A DNA stretch of 33,944 bases from Acidobacteriota bacterium (GTDB taxonomy: Bacteria > Acidobacteriota > Holophagae > Acanthopleuribacterales > Acanthopleuribacteraceae). How positions within the stretch are numbered: position 1 is the stretch's first letter; each line of letters begins with the position of its first letter. Made by a program: the position numbers and the translations under genes. Positions 8,428 to 15,204 of the stretch are shown piece by piece. The notes under the pieces are model-generated. The model was not told where the DNA came from, did no database searches, and saw only the letters and a program-made list of their open reading frames with translations. The stretch lies in the NCBI GenBank assembly GCA_030066195.1, contig JASJCB010000154.1, forward strand, positions 1 through 33,944, written 5' to 3'.

Positions 8428-8816
8428 AATCGATAGGAGCCGTAGGACAGTGAATCGAAACTGAAATTACCATTCTCGATTTCCGTTTCGAAGACACTTT
8501 CGTCACCATACAGAATCACCGGCCCATCGTCGATACCGTGAACGAACCCGGAAAGCTGGTAGCAGCCTTCACCTTCCGTCTTTTCCAATTGTACAATATA
8601 GTCTTTCAGTTCATAAAAAAACTTCCGGCTCTGCCCGGCCTTCCTGACGGTAGCCAGGGAAGCGGGCGTAAGACTAAATAGATGATTGGTTTGCGGCTCC
8701 TTCTTCCTGTCAAAGATAGCCAGTGCGCTTTCCCTGGTGGAAGGAGGTACTTCTGTTGAGTTGTCACAGGAGGCCAGCCTCTTGATACCGGCCCAAAACA
8801 TTTCTGATTTATTCAT
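8358..8816 (-). CDS. Small beta-rich protein between sigma factor and CHAT protease
   Basis: The 152-residue protein starts at an ATG with GGAGAAGG about 6 nt upstream. The N-terminal half (1-75) is polar and probably helical or disordered. The C-terminal half (85-150) is rich in beta strands and resembles small carboxypeptidase-regulatory-like or other sandwich domains (YQLSGFVHGIDDGPVILYGD). No transmembrane segment, zinc-binding anti-sigma motif or signal peptide is visible. It is 66 nt downstream of the sigma factor gene and overlaps the CHAT gene. By position it could be a sigma-binding or CHAT-substrate protein; no function can be read from the sequence. Confidence 0.8.
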   Translation of the reverse strand: MNKSEMFWAGIKRLASCDNSTEVPPSTRESALAIFDRKKEPQTNHLFSLTPASLATVRKAGQSRKFFYELKDYIVQLEKTEGEGCYQLSGFVHGIDDGPVILYGDESVFETEIENGNFSFDSLSYGSYRLCLSHEGDHYWITGVQLLSEETA

Positions 8817-8882
8817 AGCATACCTTCTCCAAGCCTTTCGGCCTTTGCAAGCCTCTTCTAACGCTCTCGTATAGTAGGTGCC

Positions 8883-9509
8883 TCAACGCAACCATCTGGA
8901 TACACTTTTTTGATCAATTCCCATTTGTTCGAGTATTTTTTTTAATTTAAGCAGGCATCTATGGCGTATCGGGCCGATGCTTCCGCGGGCGATTCCCACT
9001 TCTCCGGCCACCTGCTCATAGTCGGACGAGTCGTATTCATAGAACAGCAGATACAATAGTTTGCGGCACCTTTCGTTCAGCGTGCCCACGGCCCGGCGAA
9101 TACGCGCCTGCTGAACCTTGGTCTCTACGAATTCCTCCGGGATCTGATCCGGGTCTTCCACATCATAAGTTTCGGTCAATTTTTCATCGGGCAGGCGGCG
9201 GCCCCGTTGGACGGTCTTCCAGGTGATTCTTTTGGCGATGGTGGCAATCCATTGGTCAAGCGCCTCCACCTCCGGTAATTTCTCCATGCCGCGGTAAAGT
9301 GAAAGGAAGGTTTCCTGAAACACCTCATCACAGTCTTCCGGTGATAATCGTGCATCGTGGGGAAAATGATAAACCAACCGTTGATAGCGAGTAACAATGC
9401 ATTCCCAGGCGGGCTCGTGTCCCTTGAGGCACAGTTGGACAAGTTGCTGATCGGATTTCTGCCATAACTTTTGAAACAGAATACACCTCGATAAAGGTTC
9501 GCGTCGCAT
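8883..9509 (-). CDS. ECF-type RNA polymerase sigma-70 family factor
   Basis: The protein has 208 residues from ATG 9509; a TTG at 9593 would add an unlikely N-terminus. Region 2 is at about residues 17-90 (QLVQLCLKGHEPAWECIVTR and the CDEVFQETFLSLYRG segment). Region 4 is at about 135-195, with the helix-turn-helix YEQVAGEVGIARGSIGPIRH. There is no region 1 or 3, as expected for ECF-like factors. No clear Shine-Dalgarno precedes ATG 9509. It is first in a minus-strand series with the small protein, TPR-CHAT protease and subtilase. It would direct RNA polymerase to an unknown regulon that may include this operon. Confidence 0.93.
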   Translation of the reverse strand: MRREPLSRCILFQKLWQKSDQQLVQLCLKGHEPAWECIVTRYQRLVYHFPHDARLSPEDCDEVFQETFLSLYRGMEKLPEVEALDQWIATIAKRITWKTVQRGRRLPDEKLTETYDVEDPDQIPEEFVETKVQQARIRRAVGTLNERCRKLLYLLFYEYDSSDYEQVAGEVGIARGSIGPIRHRCLLKLKKILEQMGIDQKSVSRWLR

Positions 9510-9658
9510 TGGCACGGGTGAATATGGTAGGTAGGCGAAAAAGCCTGTAACGACGTGGCTAACATACCTTATTATTATCCGTGGTCCGCACAACTTTTCC
9601 GGTTTTTTTCCGAAGACTGACAGGGGCCGGCAACGATCCCATGCCCTATTTGCGGGAA

Positions 9659-9682
9659 AAGGGGAGGAAGGGTCCTCCCCTT
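9659..9682 (-). terminator. Strong GC-rich hairpin, terminator-like
   Basis: AAGGGGAGGA (9659-9668) pairs perfectly with TCCTCCCCTT (9673-9682) around a 4-nt loop. On the minus strand it is followed by TTCCCGC, a weak T tract. It directly abuts the stop codon of the 37-codon frame at 9681-9794. Confidence 0.45.
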
Positions 9683-9794
9683 ATCTTGGACTGACATTCA
9701 CGGATTGATATGGAAAGAATTTCCAAGCCGGTGAAACAGTGCATCCGGTGAACGCACTGTCCCGGCATGTCCGGTTACCGTAAATCCGGACCAT
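9681..9794 (-). CDS. Possible 37-codon small ORF
   Basis: ATG 9794 opens a frame of 37 codons (MVRIYGNRTCRDSAF at its start) that ends in TAA at the edge of the 9659-9682 hairpin. There is no strong ribosome site, only GGCGAG 12 nt upstream. The hairpin at 9736-9760 lies inside it. It may equally be a non-coding RNA or chance. Confidence 0.2.
   Translation of the reverse strand: MVRIYGNRTCRDSAFTGCTVSPAWKFFPYQSVNVSPR
9736..9760. repeat. Hairpin ACAGTGC / GCACTGT
   Basis: A perfect 7-bp stem (9736-9742 with 9754-9760) encloses an 11-nt loop in the divergent promoter region. It could be an operator for a dimeric regulator or part of a structured transcript. Confidence 0.35.
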
Positions 9795-9850
9795 ACTTTT
9801 TAAGTGCTCGCCACGACCTTCTTGGATACACCCCAATCTTGCGACCGGGT

Positions 9851-9856
9851 TATAAT
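9851..9856 (+). promoter_or_regulatory. Consensus TATAAT -10 box before the aminotransferase gene
   Basis: TATAAT ends 22 nt before the ATG at 9879, giving a short leader that contains the GAGGAGG ribosome site. A good -35 at 17 nt is not seen; the nearest TTGGAT (9822-9827) is 23 nt away. Confidence 0.4.
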
Positions 9857-9878
9857 GCCCTATCCGCGAGGAGGAAGC

Positions 9879-10994
9879 ATGCACCTGGAAACCTTTAAGT
9901 TGGAACGCAACCAATCCCTTTATGAGAATCATGTGGCAATCAATCTGTCCGACAGTGGTATGGAACCCTACAGTCTGAATCAGTTACTGACGTCACGGGA
10001 AATAGCGCCCCTTCTGGACATGAAGCAGGGGTACGGTCAAACCAACGGCCTGGACCCGTTGCGCGAAGCGGTCGGCGCTTTGTACCCGGGCGCCCGGGAA
10101 GACGGCGTGCTGATCACCACCGGCACTATCGAGGCCAACTTTGCCGCAATTTGGACCTTGTTGGAACCGGGTGACGAGATTTGTTACATGCAGCCCAACT
10201 ACTATCAGATCAGAGGTCTGGCCAGGTCATTGGGCGCGGTAGTCAAACCTTTTTGGCTGACCGAATCGACGAGCTGGCAAACCGATGCAGCTTCCCTCCA
10301 AGCGGTCGTCGGACCCAAAACCCGGATCATCTGCGTTTGCAATCCCAACAACCCGACCGGTGCGGCCATGTCCGCCGAGGCCATGGATGCCGTGGTCGAA
10401 CAAGCCGCCCGTTACGGCGCCTGGATTCTGGCCGACGAGGTCTACCGGGGTTCGGAGTACGACGGCGTGGAAACCCCGACTTTCTACGGTCGTTACGACA
10501 AGGTCATCGTTACGGCCGGTCTGTCGAAAGCCTACGCGTTGCCGGGCTTGCGTATCGGCTGGCTGGTCGGCCCGGCGGATATTGCGGCCAAAGCCTGGAG
10601 CCTTCGTGACTACACCACCATTTCCACGGCCTATTTATCCAATCACATTGCCCTCCTGGCTTTGCAGGAGGAACGGCGCGCCGCCATTCTGCAACGCACC
10701 CGAACCCACCTGGCTGCCAACTTGAAGTCAGTGACCGACTGGATGAGTCGACATCCCGGGGTTTTTACCCTGGTCCCGCCGGTCGCGGGCGGCATGGCCT
10801 TTTTACGCTACGCCTTCGATATGAACTCCACGGAACTGGTTGGCCGCCTGCGTGAGGAACAGTCCATCCTGTTGGTAGCGGGCGATGATTACGATATGGA
10901 CGGGTTCGTCCGTTTGGGTTTCGGCGGGGAACAAGAACACCTGGCCGAGGGTTTGTCGCGTTTCAGCAGGTTTCTCGGAACCCTTACAAAATAG
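9879..10994 (+). CDS. PLP-dependent class I/II aminotransferase
   Basis: The 371-residue protein starts at ATG 9879, preceded by GAGGAGG; the open frame from 9804 lacks a site. It has fold type I aminotransferase hallmarks: NPNNPTG (155-161), Asp186 in ADEVYRG that contacts the pyridine nitrogen, and the PLP-binding Lys217 in TAGLSKAYALPGLRIGW. The arginine near the C-terminus in VRLGFGG probably binds the substrate carboxylate. It converts an amino acid and a 2-oxo acid; the substrate cannot be told from sequence, although aspartate/aromatic types share this pattern. It precedes chorismate synthase by 92 nt on the same strand, which fits a role in aromatic amino-acid metabolism but does not prove it. 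Confidence 0.93.
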   Translation: MHLETFKLERNQSLYENHVAINLSDSGMEPYSLNQLLTSREIAPLLDMKQGYGQTNGLDPLREAVGALYPGAREDGVLITTGTIEANFAAIWTLLEPGDEICYMQPNYYQIRGLARSLGAVVKPFWLTESTSWQTDAASLQAVVGPKTRIICVCNPNNPTGAAMSAEAMDAVVEQAARYGAWILADEVYRGSEYDGVETPTFYGRYDKVIVTAGLSKAYALPGLRIGWLVGPADIAAKAWSLRDYTTISTAYLSNHIALLALQEERRAAILQRTRTHLAANLKSVTDWMSRHPGVFTLVPPVAGGMAFLRYAFDMNSTELVGRLREEQSILLVAGDDYDMDGFVRLGFGGEQEHLAEGLSRFSRFLGTLTK

Positions 10995-11086
10995 GCCGAA
11001 GGGTAGGGTATCGCTTATGGAAAAGCGGCCAATACCGATAGTATGGTTGTTTTGTAAGTACCGGTGTACCGTAGAAGGGAGGCAGC

Positions 11087-12205
<1,119 letters not shown>

Positions 12206-12217
12206 TCAAGTTAGCGC

Positions 12218-13579
12218 TTATATCGGTGCGGATGAGAAGCGGTCGACGGCGGTTTGAATATAGCGGTCCAGGTATTCTCTGACCTGGCGGCCGGTTAGTT
12301 CGCGGTCGCGGAACCTTCTGGCCAGGTTGAGGCAAAGCAGTTCCTGGTTGTCATTATGAAAACCTTGCCAGGCCGCACTTTGGTCGAAACCGAAAACCTC
12401 GCCCGTTTTTCCCCAGACATCCAACGGCGGGCGTACCTCCGGGTCAGGCGTTACGAATTTGGGTTCACCCGGTTTGATGATCTCGCCCAGACGCACCGGG
12501 CGGCAGGCCACCAGGCTGACCAGTGGGTTCTCGAAGGTCTCCCGATGCCAGAAGCCGCCGAAGTCGATGATTTGCGGGGCGCCCTCGTTGACCTCGCGGG
12601 TGAATTGCAGGTTGATGCCTTCCAGTTCCAGGCGCTCGCCCTGGAAGCCGGTCAGCTCAATGATCCAGTCTTGCGATTGGGGGGAATAGGCCAGGGTATT
12701 TTCACCGTATTTGACCACCAGGTTGCCGTCCTCCTGATCGAAGGACAGGATGGTGTCCCAACCCGTGGAGGTGATGCCGTAACGGCGTAGCGTCAGCTCC
12801 ACCTCTTTTTCTATCGGCACCTCCGGCGAGTCGGGGTCCTTGACCGCCCACTTGTAGATGGGGCGCCGATGGGCGCGGCGGATCAGCAGTCCGGCCGGCA
12901 GGTGGAAATGGTTCTTCAGGATCATGTCGAAGCCGGGGTCGATGACGCCGTAACAGGGCACGGTGCGGCAATTGATGCCGTGGTGACAAAGGATCTTGTC
13001 GATGAGTTCCTGAAAGATGACCTCGCGAAACGCCTCGGCCAGGCGCATGAGCCCGTCGGAGTGGGTGTCCCAGGTGGGCACGTTTCCGGGGCGAACACCC
13101 ACGCCCTTGACATCTAACAAGCCCTGCTGCCTGGGGGGACCGGCAACCGGTTCTTCGAGGAACTGCATGTTGTGGCTGACCGAATAGATGAGGGCGCGAC
13201 CGTAGAAGTAGGGACGGTGGCCGCGCACGGTTTCCTCGCGAACGGGGATGGGCGTATTGACCTGGCCGCGGAGCGCCTGCTCACAGGAGATGAAGGCGGT
13301 ATGCGCCCACAACCAATCCTCGATCATCTGCTCGATCGCGGCGCGTTTCCGCTCCGGCTCCATATCCGTTAGGGCCGGATTCAATGCTTCCAGGGCCTCA
13401 TCGGCGAGTTGCGGGAAGTCGTGTTGCAGCAGTGCGTGATTGGCGAAGACCACGCGCGCCTGATCCAGTCGGTATACCGGTTCCTGGCGGATATGCTCGT
13501 TGATGAAAGGCGTCATGTTGCGCAGGAGGGGACCGGTGGAAAAGGGACCGTGGCGCAGATGGGGCGCGATGTGTTCCAT
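12218..13579 (-). CDS. Divergent SelO/kinase-fold-like protein
   Basis: The protein has 453 residues. The N-terminal segment EPVYRLDQARVVFANHALLQ recalls the 'P.LV..N..LA' start of SelO (YdiU), the pseudokinase-fold protein adenylyltransferase. LLDVKGVGVRPG (155-165) matches the 'LKGAG.TP' ATP-site motif with Lys158. Helical EAFREVIFQELIDK (182-195) matches the segment carrying the salt-bridge glutamate, and GLLIRRAH resembles 'AVVCRVAPS'. APQIIDFGGFW (334-344) resembles the metal-binding D-F/Y-G motif. The canonical 'NTDN' pair is not obvious. It is the last gene of an operon with two lipocalin-like paralogues, 42 nt after the second. No strong ribosome site precedes ATG 13579. AMPylation is a hypothesis; the assignment rests on motif spacing. 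Confidence 0.6.
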   Translation of the reverse strand: MEHIAPHLRHGPFSTGPLLRNMTPFINEHIRQEPVYRLDQARVVFANHALLQHDFPQLADEALEALNPALTDMEPERKRAAIEQMIEDWLWAHTAFISCEQALRGQVNTPIPVREETVRGHRPYFYGRALIYSVSHNMQFLEEPVAGPPRQQGLLDVKGVGVRPGNVPTWDTHSDGLMRLAEAFREVIFQELIDKILCHHGINCRTVPCYGVIDPGFDMILKNHFHLPAGLLIRRAHRRPIYKWAVKDPDSPEVPIEKEVELTLRRYGITSTGWDTILSFDQEDGNLVVKYGENTLAYSPQSQDWIIELTGFQGERLELEGINLQFTREVNEGAPQIIDFGGFWHRETFENPLVSLVACRPVRLGEIIKPGEPKFVTPDPEVRPPLDVWGKTGEVFGFDQSAAWQGFHNDNQELLCLNLARRFRDRELTGRQVREYLDRYIQTAVDRFSSAPI

Positions 13580-13621
13580 ATGGGGCTCGGCGATTGGGGC
13601 CGGAGCGGCCCCCGGTTCGGC

Positions 13622-14035
13622 TTAATGACTTTCGCGGAAATAGAATTCGCGAATCATGTAGTCGTTGCGATTGGAGCCGTCCTTGAAACGGTTGTAGACC
13701 GCGATCACAATCAATCCGTTGACGGTATAGGCGCTCAGATCCACGTCCATAAAGCCGAAATCTACATTGGCTTTGAAGGCAATGCCGGCGCTTTCGGCTG
13801 TTGCGGCGGCAAACGGATGGATTTCCACCTCGGGCCATTCGTTGGCGGGGTCGTTGGTGGATGCCTTGAACATCATGGCGCCGTCGGCGGTTTGCCTGAG
13901 GGTAAAGCGCAGAATGCCCTCGCTTTGGGCCCAGGTATTCATCCAAGAGCCTGTCCAGGAAGAGAAGTCGACCTTGCCGGGATGGGTTTCGTGAACTACC
14001 CGGTCCATGGGCCTGGAATAGGAAAAAGCGCTCAT
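13622..14035 (-). CDS. Lipocalin-like small beta-barrel protein, paralogue 2
   Basis: The 137-residue protein starts at ATG 14035, which overlaps the TGA of the preceding gene as ATGA and has GGGAGG 7 nt upstream. A GSWMN motif near residue 26 recalls the GxW start of lipocalin and avidin-like barrels. The rest is strand-rich and ends with IVIAVYNRFKDGSNRNDYMI followed by a FYFRE tail. It aligns along its length with the gene just upstream (14032-14445), including the 'Y.RFKD' and 'F..FFR' ends, so the two are a tandem duplication. There is no signal peptide. The ligand or role is unknown; it is probably co-translated with its partner. Confidence 0.8.
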   Translation of the reverse strand: MSAFSYSRPMDRVVHETHPGKVDFSSWTGSWMNTWAQSEGILRFTLRQTADGAMMFKASTNDPANEWPEVEIHPFAAATAESAGIAFKANVDFGFMDVDLSAYTVNGLIVIAVYNRFKDGSNRNDYMIREFYFRESH

Positions 14036-14445
14036 CGGGCACCTCCCTCTTTGCGGAAGAACTCTTTGCTGAAGTAATGAGGGCGTCCGCTGTCGTCCTT
14101 GAAGCGGGTGTAGGTATGAAAGACAAGCACGCCGCGGTTGTGAGCTGTAGCCACGGTGATGTCGGCCGCGGGTAATTGCCAGGAGGCGTGGAACCCGGCG
14201 GGCTGATTGTCGGCGCCGTTGCTGTAAACGGGCGCGGTGACGGCGCCCCAATCCACGGGGCCGTTCTCGCCGGTGCCGCGGATTTGAACGCGCAGGTTAT
14301 CGCCCTCGGCAGCGGCGATGTCGATGCGCTCGACCAAAACGGAATCTTCCTTGATGTTGACCCAGGTACCGGTGATGGTATCCATGTCCAGGCCGTCGTG
14401 AGGCGTCAGGGATGCGTCTCGTATCATATAGTTTTCGGAAGCCAT
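14032..14445 (-). CDS. Lipocalin-like small beta-barrel protein, paralogue 1
   Basis: The 137-residue protein is first in a three-gene operon; the ATG at 14445 has GAGG about 9 nt upstream. It carries GTWVN near residue 25, strand-rich sequence, and a C-terminus LVFHTYTRFKDDSGRPHYFS followed by KEFFRK. These match paralogue 2 in position and spacing, as does the equal length. No secretion signal is visible, so it is likely cytosolic. An inverted repeat overlaps its probable promoter region (14480-14560). I do not recognise a named family, and the barrel assignment is an inference from strand pattern and the GxW motif. Confidence 0.8.
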   Translation of the reverse strand: MASENYMIRDASLTPHDGLDMDTITGTWVNIKEDSVLVERIDIAAAEGDNLRVQIRGTGENGPVDWGAVTAPVYSNGADNQPAGFHASWQLPAADITVATAHNRGVLVFHTYTRFKDDSGRPHYFSKEFFRKEGGAR

Positions 14446-14479
14446 GGTAGACCTACCTCTCTGTGCTTCATTTTTGGTT

Positions 14480-14560
14480 GGGGTCGATGAAAAGCAAGGT
14501 CATTCTACAATAAAGAGGCGGGTTTCCCATAGGGTTTGTTGGGGTAAAACCATCGACCCC
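14480..14560. promoter_or_regulatory. Inverted repeat GGGGTCGATG / CATCGACCCC flanking the operon promoter region
   Basis: Perfect 10-nt arms at 14480-14489 and 14551-14560 flank a TAGAAT-like -10 sequence on the minus strand (near 14502-14507). Arms 61 nt apart could be paired operator half-sites for a looping or cooperative regulator of the lipocalin/SelO-like operon. Confidence 0.3.
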
Positions 14561-14640
14561 CGCTGCTCGATCGGCCGTTCAACACTATTTTTGCCGGAAC
14601 CGGGTATCTAAGTTGACAGTTCGTTTCTATACCGCATAAA

Positions 14641-14676
14641 AAAAGCTTTCGAAAGCAATTGCTTCCGAAAGCTTTT
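14641..14676 (-). terminator. Strong intrinsic terminator of the CBM48 gene
   Basis: AAAAGCTTTCG (14641-14651) pairs perfectly with CGAAAGCTTTT (14666-14676), and AAGC (14653-14656) pairs with GCTT (14661-14664) around an AATT loop. On the minus strand a run of seven Ts follows. It begins 25 nt after the stop codon at 14701. Confidence 0.9.
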
Positions 14677-14700
14677 CATGCTCGATTAAATGCAGCAATC

Positions 14701-15009
14701 TCAGGCAACGTTGATGATGCTGTTGAAGGTACCGAAATTGTTCTGCTTGTTGACTTCAGCATTGGGATCGGTGTACCACTCCCTGCCGTCGAAAAACTTG
14801 TACTCGTATTCGCCGGGGGTGAGGAACATGTTCAGGGAGTAGTGTCCGTTGTTCTTTTTATCTTCTTTGAGAACCTTGACCTTGGCCTTCTTGTCCGAGG
14901 AATTGGTTGCCCAATCGTTGAAGGAACCGGCAACCAGAATTTCACGACCGGCTTCGGCATCAAATGTAAAGGTAACGCGCTTGCGCTTGGGAGTAGATTT
15001 CGTCGGCAT
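14701..15009 (-). CDS. Stand-alone CBM48/AMPK-type glycogen-binding domain protein
   Basis: The 102-residue protein starts at ATG 15009 with AGGTGA about 6 nt upstream; the longer open frame lacks support. A short basic N-terminus (PTKSTPKRKR) precedes one early-set beta-sandwich domain. It has the hallmarks of the AMPK-beta glycogen-recognition family: ILVAGSFNDWA (35-45), a turn with GHYSLNMFLTPGEYEYKFFD, and the tryptophan and NxxNxFG end (REWYTDPNAEV and NNFGTFNSIINV). No catalytic domain is fused. It probably binds alpha-glucan or acts as a partner subunit; the protein or polymer it serves is not shown by its neighbours. It is monocistronic, with its own candidate promoter and terminator. 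Confidence 0.9.
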   Translation of the reverse strand: MPTKSTPKRKRVTFTFDAEAGREILVAGSFNDWATNSSDKKAKVKVLKEDKKNNGHYSLNMFLTPGEYEYKFFDGREWYTDPNAEVNKQNNFGTFNSIINVA

Positions 15010-15057
15010 AGCTTTCACCTGACTTTTTTGAAGTAAACCGGCGTCATACGCTCGGCC

Positions 15058-15076
15058 ATCCGGCATTCTGCCGGAT
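15058..15076 (-). promoter_or_regulatory. Leader hairpin ATCCGGC / GCCGGAT upstream of the CBM48 gene
   Basis: A perfect 7-bp stem with a 5-nt loop lies about 50 nt upstream of the start codon, within the predicted leader. It may stabilise the mRNA or bind a regulator. The T run lies on its 5' side on the minus strand, so it is not a terminator. Confidence 0.3.
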
Positions 15077-15086
15077 AAAAACAGGC

Positions 15087-15115
15087 AATCTACCAAATTT
15101 TTATCAGTCCCGCAA
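15087..15115 (-). promoter_or_regulatory. Candidate promoter of the CBM48 gene
   Basis: On the minus strand TTGCGG (15115-15110) and TAGATT (15092-15087) are separated by exactly 17 nt. The match is moderate, but the position, about 78 nt before the start codon and after the upstream gene's end, is suitable. Confidence 0.35.
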
Positions 15116-15204
15116 CCCTGGAAACCGGTAAATCGACAATTCCTGCCGATTTCTGACAAAAAATAAACGGAAATGCCGCGCTACGGATCATCGGTCGTTA
15201 TGGT

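Larger units (their letters stand above)
9510..9878. other. Divergent intergenic region with two hairpins
   Basis: This region separates the minus-strand sigma operon from the plus-strand aminotransferase gene. It contains a 37-codon minus-strand frame, two hairpins and a TATAAT box, listed separately. A structured small RNA is possible, but nothing here is recognisable as a known RNA family. Confidence 0.4.
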
